Shown: positions 25,492 to 35,442, counted from the first letter of the stretch. The stretch: DNA of 64,000 nucleotides from Rhodanobacter panaciterrae (GCF_014651895.1 NZ_BMXT01000002.1:854040-918039); one strand, 5' to 3'. Translations and numbers: made by a program. Notes: generated by a model from the sequence alone, not told the origin.

Positions 25492-26951
25492 GGCTTTCCG
25501 GTCGCCTTGTCGAGCCAGCCGCCAGTGAAGCCGGCACGTTCCAGGCCCTTGCGGATGTACGGGTTCTTCTTCATCACGTTCCACACGAAATCGCTGCGCC
25601 AGTTCTCGATCATCAACACGATCGGACCCTGGTCGAGGCCCAGTTGTTCGGTGTCGACCCAGCCGATCGGCGTCAGCTTGCCGCTGCGCAGCAAGGTATG
25701 GGCGCGGAAACTTGGATTGAACGCGTCGACGAAGCCGTGCTCGTTGTAGATGTATTTGCCGTAGCGGAGCGTCATCTCCTGCAGCGCGGGAATCACCAGC
25801 TCGGGCGCAAACGCGATCGAGCTGGCGGCCGCGGTCGGCACCAGGGTGCCGTCGTCGACGATATAACCGAGTCCGGCGCCACGAGCCGTATAGCCGTAGA
25901 ACTGCTCATGCTGACGGTTGCCTTCCACGATGATGCCGCCGGGGCCGTTGCTGGCCGTCAGGCCCCACACGTTCTTGCCGTAGCCGGTCCAGCCGGCCGG
26001 ATTGGCGATCGCGTAGTTGCGCTGGGCGATCACCGCACGGCGGCTGTTCTCGAAATAGTCCAGATCGTGCTCGCGATTCCACGCGTCGCGGATGCCGCGA
26101 AAGTCGATCCACACATGGCTGAACTGATGTCCGAACAGTGGCCCGAAGTTCAGCAGTTGCTCGCCCTGGAACTCACCCCAGCTGCGCGAATAGGTGCTCG
26201 TCCACGCGGTCCATGCGTCGGCGCCAACCGGATGGGTGGGCGAGCCAAGCGCCAGCACATAGACCAGCATGCCTTCGTTATAGCCCTCCCAGTCATGCGG
26301 GATGAACTTGCCACCCGGCGTCCAGCCCATGCTGATCAGCGGTTTGCGCACCTGTGCCCAGGTCCAGTTGACCCGGCGGTAGATGCTGTCGGCCAGCGTG
26401 CGGATCTCGCGTTCCTGCGGCGTGTCGCGATCGTAGTAGGACTGCGCGAACAGCACGCCACCGAGCAGCAAGGTGGTATCCACGGTGGACACTTCGGTCC
26501 AGCGCGCGAAGCGCTTGCCGCTCTGCATGTCGAGGAAGTGGTAGTAGAAACCCTGATAGCCGCTGTCGTCGTCTTCGCTGCCGCCCTGCGGTGCATGTTC
26601 GAAGAAGCGCAGCGTGGTCAGGGTGCGTTCGATCGCCTGCTCGCGCGTGATGTAGCCGCGCTCCACGCCCACACCGTAGGCGGTGAGACCGAAGCCGACG
26701 GCGGCGATGCTGGAAAAAGAGTCGCCGGGGTAGTGATCGGGGATCAGTCCATTGACGGGATTCGCGCTGTCCCAGAAAAAGCGGAAGGTGCGCTGTTCGA
26801 GGTCGTTGACCAGCGCCGGGACTGCGGGAGCCCGGGTTGACGTGGCTGTGGCGACCTCACCGTTTGGTCGGGCCAGGCTGGCGGGTGCGGTGAGAGCCAG
26901 CGTTGTGCCGAGCAGGACGGGAAGCCATGCGTGCCGGTTGAAAAACATCAT
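25488..26951 (-). CDS. GH144/glucoamylase-domain (PF10091-type) exported beta-glucanase
   Basis: The 487-residue protein has a signal peptide (MMFFNRHAWLPVLLGTTLALTAPASLA) and the PF10091 glycoamylase-type domain. This covers LEQRTFRFFWDSANPVNGLIPDH at residue about 50, VSTVDTTLLLGGVLFA, GWTPGGKFIPHDWEGYNEGMLVYVLALGSPTHP, and GPLFGHQFSHVWIDFRG, ending with GIIVEGNRQHEQFYGYTARG and LDQGPIVLMIENWRSDF. Characterised GH144 members are endo-beta-1,2-glucanases; substrate here is inferred from that. It is the first gene of the enzyme/importer operon, following two hairpins after the TonB receptor gene. Confidence 0.9.
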   Translation of the reverse strand: MMFFNRHAWLPVLLGTTLALTAPASLARPNGEVATATSTRAPAVPALVNDLEQRTFRFFWDSANPVNGLIPDHYPGDSFSSIAAVGFGLTAYGVGVERGYITREQAIERTLTTLRFFEHAPQGGSEDDDSGYQGFYYHFLDMQSGKRFARWTEVSTVDTTLLLGGVLFAQSYYDRDTPQEREIRTLADSIYRRVNWTWAQVRKPLISMGWTPGGKFIPHDWEGYNEGMLVYVLALGSPTHPVGADAWTAWTSTYSRSWGEFQGEQLLNFGPLFGHQFSHVWIDFRGIRDAWNREHDLDYFENSRRAVIAQRNYAIANPAGWTGYGKNVWGLTASNGPGGIIVEGNRQHEQFYGYTARGAGLGYIVDDGTLVPTAAASSIAFAPELVIPALQEMTLRYGKYIYNEHGFVDAFNPSFRAHTLLRSGKLTPIGWVDTEQLGLDQGPIVLMIENWRSDFVWNVMKKNPYIRKGLERAGFTGGWLDKATGKP

Positions 26952-26979
26952 TGATTGTCTGCCGTGCCTTGCGGGTGGT

Positions 26980-27019
26980 GATCCGTTGAAGCCGTGCTTG
27001 CACGCGACTTCAACGGATC
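26980..27019 (-). promoter_or_regulatory. Cruciform-type hairpin between TonB receptor and glucanase genes
   Basis: Arms GATCCGTTGAAG (26980-26991) and CTTCAACGGATC (27008-27019) are perfect over 12 bases, and the loop itself contains CGTGC and GCACG pairing. There is no T-run on the minus strand, so it is not a standard terminator. Position suggests a transcript-stabilising or processing element between cistrons. Confidence 0.7.
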
Positions 27020-27027
27020 GTCCGAAT

Positions 27028-27052
27028 GTCCGCCCGCAGTGTACGGGCGGAC
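27028..27052 (-). promoter_or_regulatory. Second intercistronic hairpin
   Basis: Arms GTCCGCCCG (27028-27036) and CGGGCGGAC (27044-27052) are perfect with a seven-base loop. The hairpin lies 35 bases past the TonB receptor stop on the minus strand, without a T-run. It stands in tandem with the 26980-27019 hairpin. Confidence 0.7.
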
Positions 27053-27086
27053 CGGTGGAGCGGCAGTACAGCTTGCCGCAGGTGAA

Positions 27087-29954
27087 TCAGAACGTGTAAC
27101 GCGCACCGATCTGGAAGCGGCGGGTCTGGTTCGGATCGGCGCCGGTGGCTTGCCCGAACGTCGGATCCGGCGTGGCGAAATTGCCGTAGTGATAGAAGTT
27201 GGTGTTGTAGCCGTTGATCACATCGCGGTTGAGCGCATTGAAGACATCAAAGCGCAACTGCAATGCCTGGCTCTGGCCCCAGCGCCACTCCTTCGATATC
27301 GCCAGATCGAGGTTGATGTATGGACGTCCATACTTGCCGTTGATGTACTGTGCGCAGTTGTAATCGCACCCGACGAGGCCCGGTGCGGGGTTGTAGCCCA
27401 TCGAGTAGCCGTAGGGCGCGCCCGAGTTGTAGGTGGCGATGGCACTGAAGCGGGTATCCCACGGTCCGTGGACCTGTCCGCTGAGGACCAGGTTGTGTTT
27501 CGGACCGACGTAATCCTTCGGGTATCCGCTCGGGTCAGCGTAGTCGAGCGAGTAGTTGTCGTTGCCGCTCTGGTGCGCGCGCTGATAGGTGTAGGCGATA
27601 TCCACCCCCCATCCCGACGCCGTTGTATACGGCTTGCTGATGCCAATCAGCACGCTGCTCGACTGGGTTTTCTTGTACGCGTTGCTCAACACCACATACG
27701 ACACCGCGGCACCGGGCGGATTGATCAGCGTGAAGCCATAACCCGGTACGCGGTTGCCCCAGACCCAGGTGAATTGCCGGTAGCCGAGTACACGGGACAG
27801 CGTCAGCGAACCGGTCCAGTCACCCATCACCTGCTTGATGCCCACGCTGAACTGGTCGGTGTACGGTGCCTTGGTGTTGTTGTTGATCGTATCGATTTCG
27901 GTGCTGAAGCCGGCTTGGCCGGAAGCGAGAATGCTGTTCAGCCCCGCGGGAGTGAGGTATTTCGGATCCCACGCGATCGTTCCGGGCGTGGCGCCGTTCG
28001 GGCTGAACAGGAAGGTGTAGTTCGGCACCTGCGAATGGATCGGTTCCTGGCTGAGCCAGTCGTACGGCGTGCGTGAGTAGTAGCGGCCGGCGCCACCGAA
28101 CACGGTGGTGCTGGCATCGCCGTCCTTGCTGACGTCGAGCGAGAAACCCAGACGCGGCTGGATCTCGTCCTTCTGTGCCTTGCGGTTGTTCCCGGTGCTG
28201 ATGTTGTCCTGCAGGCCGTTGTACTGGAGTACGTCGTATTGCGACGCCGGCGTGACGTAGTTGTTGTCGAGCGCATTGGTCTCGTAGTCCCAGCGCACAC
28301 CCAGGTTCAGCTGCAGGCGCGAGGTGACATCCCAGTCATCCTGCGCATAGATACCCAGCTGGTTGTCGTGGATGTGGACCCCCGTACCTTGCGGTGAATA
28401 CACCGCGCGATAGGGCGTGTTGAATCCGCCTGGCTGATCGAGGCTGTAGCTGTAGGACGGTACCGCATTGTTGTTCTGCAACAGCCGCAGGCTGTAGTCG
28501 GCATATTTGACGCCGATCTTCACGGTGTGGTCGCCATGCCACGACAGGCCCGAGAAGGTCAGGTCGTCGCGCAGGGTGATCTGATCCTGGGCCTTGTTCT
28601 GCAGGCCGGAGGCACCGCCGAGGGTGGCGGCTCCTTCGTAATTTTGCTGGACCAGATTCGGTTCGGCAGCCACCGGATTCCACGTATAGCGACCCGAGTC
28701 GATCAGCAGGTCGTTGGTCCAGATGTCGCCGCGCGCCTCCCACTTCAGCACCAGATCGCCGACATCGTTCTTGCGGCTGGTACGACCCTGGTACGCCTGC
28801 GTGCCATTGTTGAAAATGACCTCGTTATCCTTGCGATCGGAATAGCTCAGGTCGACGTTGTTGTCCTGATTTGGCTGCCAGCTCAGCTTGCCGAACCAGG
28901 CTTTTTCATTGAACGGTACCGAGAAGGTGCCGTTGTACTGCGCGAACTGCGGGTAATTCGGGCTGATCGCCACGTTCGCATTGTTGACGTCCTTGCGTTC
29001 TTCGTAGTTGATGAAGAACTGCAGCTGATCCTTGATGATCGGGCCGCCGATGTTGAAGCCGCGCTGCTGGCGCTTGTAGTCGGGCTTCTTCACGTGATTC
29101 TTCTTGTCGAAGGAATCCTGCGCGATCATCGACTGGTTCTGGAAATAGTCGTAGACGGTGCCGTGGAATTCGTTGCTGCCTGACTTGGTGACCGCGGTGA
29201 TGATGGCGGTGCCGGCCTGCTCGTACTCGGCCTTGTAGTTCTGTGTAAGCACGCGATATTCGGCGATCGCTTCCTGCGAGAACGGATTGCCGCGGCTGGA
29301 ATCCTGACCGACCAGACCTCCTTTCAGGATGTCATTACGCTGGCTGGCGCCGTCGATAAAAACGTTTACATTTTCGGCCGACTGACCGCCTGACGAGAAC
29401 GATTTATTGGTTGGGTCATGCGAGATGGTGACGCCCGGCACCAGCTGCGCAAAGTCGAGGAAGTTGCGCTCGTTTTGCGGCAGGTTGGCGATCTGCGCCT
29501 GCGAGACGTTTTGTGCCACTTCCGAAGTGCGTGTCTCGAACAGCGACGCTGCGCTTACGGTGACGCCGGTCAGGTTGGTAGCGTTGGCGGTGCTGGGTGC
29601 TGCCGCTGCCGCCGCGGTGTTCAGATTCAAGGTGAGCGACTGACCCACATGTACGGCGACGGTCTGGTTCGCACTGCTGCCGTTGCCGCTGGCCACGATG
29701 TTGTAGCTGCCTGGCGCCAGACCGACCAGGGTGTAGTTGCCGTCGGCGGTGACCTTCGATTTGTTGACGAAGCCGGTGGTGGTATTGGTGGCGACGACGT
29801 CGGTTGGCACCTGCCCTTGCGGTGCCGTGATATGGCCGCGCAGGGTGGCCGTGCTGTTCTGGGCGTAAACGACGCCCGGCAGTGAAAGTGTGCTGGCGAG
29901 CAAGCCGGCGAAAGCCAGCGAGATCTGTCTGGATAGCATGCGTTGATTGACCAT
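27087..29954 (-). CDS. Oar-like TonB-dependent receptor
   Basis: The 955-residue outer-membrane protein has a signal peptide ending at VVYA-QN. An N-terminal carboxypeptidase-regulatory-like domain follows (TATLRGHITAPQGQVP to VGQSLTLNLN, about residues 35-110), then a plug (TSEVAQNVSQAQIANLPQNERNFLDFAQLVPG) and a beta-barrel ending in GARYTF. This layout is the Oar subgroup. It would take up large glycans or oligosaccharides using proton-motive force via TonB-ExbBD, which are not in the window. GGGAGAGGG and GTCAGG precede the ATG. It lies between the LacI gene and the glucanase/importer genes, suggesting it serves the same sugar. Confidence 0.93.
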   Translation of the reverse strand: MVNQRMLSRQISLAFAGLLASTLSLPGVVYAQNSTATLRGHITAPQGQVPTDVVATNTTTGFVNKSKVTADGNYTLVGLAPGSYNIVASGNGSSANQTVAVHVGQSLTLNLNTAAAAAAPSTANATNLTGVTVSAASLFETRTSEVAQNVSQAQIANLPQNERNFLDFAQLVPGVTISHDPTNKSFSSGGQSAENVNVFIDGASQRNDILKGGLVGQDSSRGNPFSQEAIAEYRVLTQNYKAEYEQAGTAIITAVTKSGSNEFHGTVYDYFQNQSMIAQDSFDKKNHVKKPDYKRQQRGFNIGGPIIKDQLQFFINYEERKDVNNANVAISPNYPQFAQYNGTFSVPFNEKAWFGKLSWQPNQDNNVDLSYSDRKDNEVIFNNGTQAYQGRTSRKNDVGDLVLKWEARGDIWTNDLLIDSGRYTWNPVAAEPNLVQQNYEGAATLGGASGLQNKAQDQITLRDDLTFSGLSWHGDHTVKIGVKYADYSLRLLQNNNAVPSYSYSLDQPGGFNTPYRAVYSPQGTGVHIHDNQLGIYAQDDWDVTSRLQLNLGVRWDYETNALDNNYVTPASQYDVLQYNGLQDNISTGNNRKAQKDEIQPRLGFSLDVSKDGDASTTVFGGAGRYYSRTPYDWLSQEPIHSQVPNYTFLFSPNGATPGTIAWDPKYLTPAGLNSILASGQAGFSTEIDTINNNTKAPYTDQFSVGIKQVMGDWTGSLTLSRVLGYRQFTWVWGNRVPGYGFTLINPPGAAVSYVVLSNAYKKTQSSSVLIGISKPYTTASGWGVDIAYTYQRAHQSGNDNYSLDYADPSGYPKDYVGPKHNLVLSGQVHGPWDTRFSAIATYNSGAPYGYSMGYNPAPGLVGCDYNCAQYINGKYGRPYINLDLAISKEWRWGQSQALQLRFDVFNALNRDVINGYNTNFYHYGNFATPDPTFGQATGADPNQTRRFQIGARYTF

Positions 29955-30057
29955 GACCTGACCCTCTCCCGTAATCGGTGCAAGTAGTTCGGACTGTCTG
30001 CTGTCGCGTTGCTTTGTGTTGCCCGTGAGCGGAACGCCCCCACGATCCGTTCAAGCA

Positions 30058-30082
30058 GAACCGCCTCATGTCGATGCGGTTC
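30058..30082. promoter_or_regulatory. Inverted repeat in the lacI to TonB-receptor gap
   Basis: Arms GAACCGC (30058-30064) and GCGGTTC (30076-30082) flank an 11-base spacer, within the 167 bases between the lacI stop and the receptor start. It could be a transcript hairpin ending lacI or a protein-binding site for the receptor promoter. It does not resemble the AAACG-type LacI operators found elsewhere in the locus. Confidence 0.35.
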
Positions 30083-30121
30083 CAGCCGGCGCCGCCCTGC
30101 GCCAGTCTTGATGTCTGTCCG

Positions 30122-31132
30122 CTATACGAGCGGTGCGCCGCTGGACACCCGCACCACCAGTTCGGCGTTGACGCGGCGATGCGTGCCGGCCATCACGGTG
30201 TCCGGGTTGTCGATCTGTTCGCCCAGCAGCTCCATGGCCTGGCTGCCGAGTTCGGCGATGTGCACCTGGATCGTGGTCAGCGGCGGCGTTACGTAGCGCG
30301 CCATCGGCACGTCGTCGAAACCGCTGATGGCGATTTCCTCGGGTACGCAGATACCGGCGTCGCGCAAGGCCGCCATGCATCCGATCGCCATCATGTCGTT
30401 GGCAGCAAATACGGCATCCGGGCGTGGCCGCAGTGCCAGCACCTGCTGCCCGGCGCGGTAACCGGATTCCTCGCTGAAGTCACCGTGCAGCACGATCGCC
30501 GGACTGTCCGGTGAGTGGCTGGCGAGCGCTTCGCGGTAGCCGAGTTCGCGTTCGGCGGCATCGCGGTTGCCGGATGGCCCCTGGATGAACACGATCCGTC
30601 GGTGGCCGAGTGCCAGCAGGTGTTCGACCATAAGACGTGCCCCACCATCGTTGTCCACTGACAGCGCGCAGTAGTCGGCGCCGGCCAGCCGGGTGTTCAT
30701 CAGCACGGTGGGCAGGTCATGCGGCAGGTTCTGCTGCAGGAAGGCGGCGTCGGCATGCGGCGACATCAGCAGCAAGCCATCGACGCGGCCCTGCATCGCG
30801 CGCAAGGCCGCGGCGGCGGCATCGGCGTCGTCATGGGAGCTGGAGACCAGCAGGTGCAGGCCCCGCGCCCGCGCGGCCAGGTCGATGCCGCGGATCAGCT
30901 CGGAAAAGAACTCGCCATACAGATCCGGCAACAGCGCGCCGATGGTGTTCGTGCGGCGGGTGATCAGCGTGCGTGCCGCGGCGTGCGGCACATAGCGCAG
31001 GCGACTCGCGGCATCACGAATACGCTGGCTGGTCTCGGCAGTCACTCCGCGGCCGTCATTCAGGGCGCGAGAGACGGATGCCACGGAGACCTTGGCTTCA
31101 CGCGCTACGTCTTTGATGGTTGCCGCTGCCAT
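30122..31132 (-). CDS. LacI-family transcriptional regulator
   Basis: The 336-residue repressor has the LacI helix-turn-helix at residues 5-24 (TIKDVAREAKVSVASVSRAL) and the hinge helix RLRYVPHAAARTLITRRT. The effector domain contains AVFAANDMMAIGCMAALRDAGICVPEEIAISGFDD. It is the likely regulator of the sugar locus: it lies immediately upstream of the TonB receptor. LacI-type 14-bp sites occur upstream of this gene (31175-31188) and between the GH1 and ATPase genes (34178-34191). Inducer unknown, presumably a glucan breakdown product. Confidence 0.95.
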   Translation of the reverse strand: MAAATIKDVAREAKVSVASVSRALNDGRGVTAETSQRIRDAASRLRYVPHAAARTLITRRTNTIGALLPDLYGEFFSELIRGIDLAARARGLHLLVSSSHDDADAAAAALRAMQGRVDGLLLMSPHADAAFLQQNLPHDLPTVLMNTRLAGADYCALSVDNDGGARLMVEHLLALGHRRIVFIQGPSGNRDAAERELGYREALASHSPDSPAIVLHGDFSEESGYRAGQQVLALRPRPDAVFAANDMMAIGCMAALRDAGICVPEEIAISGFDDVPMARYVTPPLTTIQVHIAELGSQAMELLGEQIDNPDTVMAGTHRRVNAELVVRVSSGAPLV

Positions 31133-31538
31133 AAGGAGTTGCCCGGAAGCTCCGAAACCCAGTCATGGCGGCAACGTAAACGTTTTCATGGCGAGTTGTA
31201 AAGTGCCTGTAAAGACAAGATTTTTGCTGCGTTGCGGAATGTTTTTTCCAGCTTTGGCCACCTTCCGGTGCCCGGATCGTTAGCGTGGCGATTGATGGTG
31301 GCAGTCCGCTATCGGAGAAATCCCGCTGTGGCAGTGCAACAACCGGTCGATAAAGGTTTGAGCGATCGGCGATTTACCAAATCTGTGGATGGCGTCCTAC
31401 TTTTGCCGGATTCCGACTATTGTTAAAAAATCCATTCCGTCGTTAAATCAAGGTTAATCTTCGCGGACTCAACCGACTGTATCCTCAACTTCCCGCGACA
31501 TTGAACAAACCACGGCCAAGTTGCTGTTTTTTCATACC
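31133..31538. other. 406-base divergent intergenic region with LacI site
   Basis: No supported gene is present. The left end holds the lacI leader and a LacI-type operator (31175-31188). The remainder (about 31200-31480) is markedly AT-richer than its neighbours, with runs such as TTGTTAAAAAATCC near 31422. It probably contains the promoter of the SPFH-type gene, but I could not pick one confidently. Confidence 0.55.
31175..31188. promoter_or_regulatory. LacI-type operator upstream of lacI
   Basis: CGTAAACGTTTTCA has the central CG and AAACGTTT core of LacI/GalR-family sites. It agrees at 11 of 14 positions with the palindrome at 34178-34191. It lies 43 bases upstream of the lacI start, so autoregulation is likely. 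Confidence 0.7.
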
Positions 31539-31997
31539 ATGATGACTCTGTTGACCCTCCTGCTCCTGCTGCCTGTCGTGCTGATTGCCAGCGCGGTCAA
31601 GGTTGTGCCGGTCGGCCAGGTCTACAGTCTGTATCGGCGCGGCAAGCCGGTGCGTCTGCTGCAGGCGGGCATGCATCTGGTGCTGCCGTTGCTGGACCGG
31701 GTCGCGCACAAGATCAATCTGGCTGGTCAGACGCTGCGTTTCGAGCAGCCGCTGGCCGATGCGCATGATGTGCGTGGCACGGTGTACTGGCAGGTGCTGG
31801 AGCCGGAGCGCGCCGACGCGGTGTTCGAACAGGTCGATCAGCTGATTCGCCGCGGCGCGCAGGAAGCCTTGCGTGACGAGCCGGCGACCGACCATGCCGA
31901 TCGCCGCGACTTGAGTGCACGCGTGAAGCAGTCCTTGAACAGCGCGCTGCGCGAGCGCGGCATGATGGTGACCCGGGTCGAGCTCGACGTGGCCTGA
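31539..31997 (+). CDS. Short SPFH/Band 7-like membrane protein
   Basis: From the ATG at 31539 the product is 152 residues: one N-terminal membrane helix (MMTLLTLLLLLPVVLIASA) then VKVVPVGQVYSLYRRGKPVRLLQAGMHLVLPLLDRV. This matches the start of SPFH (stomatin/prohibitin) domains, up to RVELDVA. Normal SPFH proteins are longer, with a coiled-coil tail; here the protein ends after the domain core. TTG at 31521 and ATG at 31542 are alternative starts, and none has a clear Shine-Dalgarno. An intrinsic terminator follows. Function unknown. Confidence 0.75.
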   Translation: MMTLLTLLLLLPVVLIASAVKVVPVGQVYSLYRRGKPVRLLQAGMHLVLPLLDRVAHKINLAGQTLRFEQPLADAHDVRGTVYWQVLEPERADAVFEQVDQLIRRGAQEALRDEPATDHADRRDLSARVKQSLNSALRERGMMVTRVELDVA

Positions 31998-32058
31998 GTC
32001 GTGAATCGCGTCAGGGCGACCGAGAGCGCCCACGCCACAGGGGATTTGTGAATCTTGC

Positions 32059-32084
32059 AACCCGCTTCGGCGGGTTTTTCTTTT
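32059..32084 (+). terminator. Intrinsic terminator after SPFH-type gene
   Basis: Stem AACCCGC / GCGGGTT with a TTCG tetraloop is followed directly by TTTTTCTTTT. This is a textbook rho-independent terminator on the plus strand. It separates the SPFH-type gene from rsmG. Confidence 0.92.
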
Positions 32085-32158
32085 GTCGGTTTGCATCCGT
32101 GCTGGCATCGTTGCCGTCCGGCCGGGATACTGCCGGCCCCGGATCACAGGAAAGCATC

Positions 32159-32788
32159 ATGGCTGCGCGCGACGCCTTGCAGGCACGACTCGAACAAGGC
32201 ATTGCCGAACTGGGACTGAGCCTGCCGGTCGACGCCGTGCCGCGCCTGCTCGACTATCAAGCCCTGCTGGAACGCTGGAACGCGGCCTACAACCTCACCG
32301 CCGTGCGCGATCCGGCGGAGATGGTCACCCGCCACCTGCTCGATTCGCTGGCGATCCTGCCGTACGTGCAAGGCCAGACCTTGGCCGACCTCGGCACCGG
32401 ACCGGGTCTGCCGGGCATTCCGCTGGCGATCGCCGCGCCGGGACGCGAGATCCTGCTGGTCGATTCCAATGGCAAGAAGGTGCGCTTTCTGCGCGAAGCG
32501 ATTCGCGCGCTGAAGCTCGATGGCGTGCGCGCGGTGCAGTCGCGGGTCGAAGACGTCGAAGGCCAGTACGACTGCGTTACCGCGCGCGCGTTTGCCAGCA
32601 TGGCTGACATGCTCGGCTGGGGCGGCCATCTGCTGGCCCCGGACGGGATCTGGCTGGCGATGAAGGGCAAGCGGCCGGACGACGAGTTGCCGGGGATTCC
32701 GTCAGGATTCGAAGTGCGCAGCACGCATGAACTGGCGGTGCCGGGGCTGCCGGCCGAGCGCCATCTGCTGGTGCTCGGCCGCACCTGA
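32159..32788 (+). CDS. rsmG: 16S rRNA (guanine527-N7)-methyltransferase RsmG
   Basis: RsmG (GidB) methylates G527 of 16S rRNA using S-adenosylmethionine. The 209-residue protein has NLTAVRDPAEMVTRHLLDSLA, the SAM-binding LADLGTGPGLPGIPLAI, and LVDSNGKKVRFLRE. AGGAAA precedes the ATG at 32159. Normally parA follows immediately; here 2.6 kb with the GH1 and ATPase genes intervenes. Confidence 0.96.
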   Translation: MAARDALQARLEQGIAELGLSLPVDAVPRLLDYQALLERWNAAYNLTAVRDPAEMVTRHLLDSLAILPYVQGQTLADLGTGPGLPGIPLAIAAPGREILLVDSNGKKVRFLREAIRALKLDGVRAVQSRVEDVEGQYDCVTARAFASMADMLGWGGHLLAPDGIWLAMKGKRPDDELPGIPSGFEVRSTHELAVPGLPAERHLLVLGRT

Positions 32789-32794
32789 TCCGGA

Positions 32795-34150
32795 TTATTC
32801 GTCCAGCACGCCGCCGTTGCTCTCGATCACCTGCGCGTACAGTTTTGCGGTGGCTTTCGGGGTGCGCTGCTGGGTGGCGAAGTCGACGTGGTACAGCCCG
32901 AAGCGCTTGGAGAAACCCAGCGACCACTCCAGGTTGTCCATCAGCGACCACGCGTAATAGCCCTTCAGGTTCACCCCGGCGTCGATTGCCCTGTGCAGCG
33001 CCTTGAGGTGTTTGCGCAGATAGTTGGTGCGTAGCGGATCGTCGAGCACGCCGTTCTCGGCCACCGGCGGATCGTAGAACGCCGAACCGTTTTCAGTGAT
33101 GTACAGCGGGATGTCGCCGTAGCGATCCTTGAACCAGGTCAGCGTGTCGGTCAGGCCTTGCTCGAACACTTCCCAGCCCGTTTCGGTATAGGTCTTGTTC
33201 GGCTGACGCACCGGCACCGCCTTCAACGGATACGCGTTCGAATCGTGCTTGACCACCGCGCGGGTGTAGTAGTTGATGCCGACGAAGTCGACCTTCTGGT
33301 TCGTCAGTTTGAGATCGTCCTCGGGGAAATCCGGCCACGCGTCGCCGAAGATCTCCTTCAGCTCGGGCGGGTAGCTGCCGAGCAGCGCCGGATCGGCGAA
33401 CTGCTGGTTCATGTAGGCATGCGCGCGACGCGTGGCGGCCACATCTTCGGCGCTGTCCGAATGCGGGTATTTCGGCTCGATGTTGAACACCACGCCGATC
33501 TCGTGCTTCCCATGTGCGCGATACGCCTGGATGCCGGCGCCACTGGCGCGCATCAGGTTGTGCGCGGCGATCGGTGCCTCGTATTTGTTGCGGTGGCCCG
33601 GCGCCAGCGCACCGTGCAGATAGCCGCCGTCGGTGACCACCCACGGTTCGTTGAGCGTGGCCCAGCGCGGCACGCGGTCGTCCAGCGCCTTGAACATCAC
33701 TTCGGCGTACTCGGCGAACCAGTGTGCGATGTCGCGATTGAGCCAGCCGCCGCGGTCGTCCAGCGCGGCCGGCAGGTCCCAGTGGAACAGCGTGGCGTTC
33801 GGCGCGATGCCGTTTTCCAGCAATTGATCCACCAGTCGCGAATAGAAATCCAGTCCCTTCGGGTTGATCCGGCCGGTGCCCTCGGGCAGTACGCGCGCCC
33901 AGTTGATGCTGAAGCGGTAGCCGTGCAGGCCCAGCGCTTTCATCAACTGCACGTCGTCCTTGTAGCGACGGTAGTGATCGCAGGCGATATCGCCGGTATC
34001 GCCGTTGCTCATCATCCCCGGCGTATGCGCGAAGCGCTGCCAGATGCTGGGGCCGGCGCCATCGGCCAGTGGCGAGCCTTCGATCTGGTAGGCCGAGGTG
34101 GCGGCACCCCAATGGAAGCCGTCAGGGAAGCGGAAGCTGGGGCGGGTCAT
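32795..34150 (-). CDS. GH1 family beta-glucosidase
   Basis: The 451-residue protein has no signal peptide, so it is cytoplasmic. The acid/base Glu168 is in TLNEPW, the nucleophile Glu353 in YITENGSAF, and the N-terminal signature FRFPDGFHWGAATSAYQIEGS is complete. GH1 enzymes split beta-linked glucosides, fitting final hydrolysis of imported oligosaccharides. It is convergent with rsmG and divergent from the ATPase gene, sharing a promoter region that carries a LacI-type operator 28 bases upstream of its start. Confidence 0.95.
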   Translation of the reverse strand: MTRPSFRFPDGFHWGAATSAYQIEGSPLADGAGPSIWQRFAHTPGMMSNGDTGDIACDHYRRYKDDVQLMKALGLHGYRFSINWARVLPEGTGRINPKGLDFYSRLVDQLLENGIAPNATLFHWDLPAALDDRGGWLNRDIAHWFAEYAEVMFKALDDRVPRWATLNEPWVVTDGGYLHGALAPGHRNKYEAPIAAHNLMRASGAGIQAYRAHGKHEIGVVFNIEPKYPHSDSAEDVAATRRAHAYMNQQFADPALLGSYPPELKEIFGDAWPDFPEDDLKLTNQKVDFVGINYYTRAVVKHDSNAYPLKAVPVRQPNKTYTETGWEVFEQGLTDTLTWFKDRYGDIPLYITENGSAFYDPPVAENGVLDDPLRTNYLRKHLKALHRAIDAGVNLKGYYAWSLMDNLEWSLGFSKRFGLYHVDFATQQRTPKATAKLYAQVIESNGGVLDE

Positions 34151-34177
34151 GGGGATACCTGCGACTAAAATGCTTGA

Positions 34178-34191
34178 TGTAAACGATTACA
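34178..34191. promoter_or_regulatory. LacI-type operator between GH1 and ATPase genes
   Basis: TGTAAACGATTACA is a near-perfect 14-base palindrome of LacI/GalR type. It is placed 28 bases before the GH1 start and about 90 before the ATPase start. It links these two genes to the lacI-centred locus 3 kb away. Confidence 0.8.
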
Positions 34192-34281
34192 TGGGCAGAA
34201 TAGCCCAATGCTCCGCCGATGTGCAGACAAGCGCATGCTTCGGCGGGACGGCCATCGTGGCCTTACGCACCGGAGATGCCG

Positions 34282-35373
<1,092 letters not shown>

Positions 35374-35442
35374 GGGCGGGCGGCACTCGGCGGAGTGAGG
35401 CATTACACTAAACCCTCTCCTGCGTACGGTAGCTATCCATCC

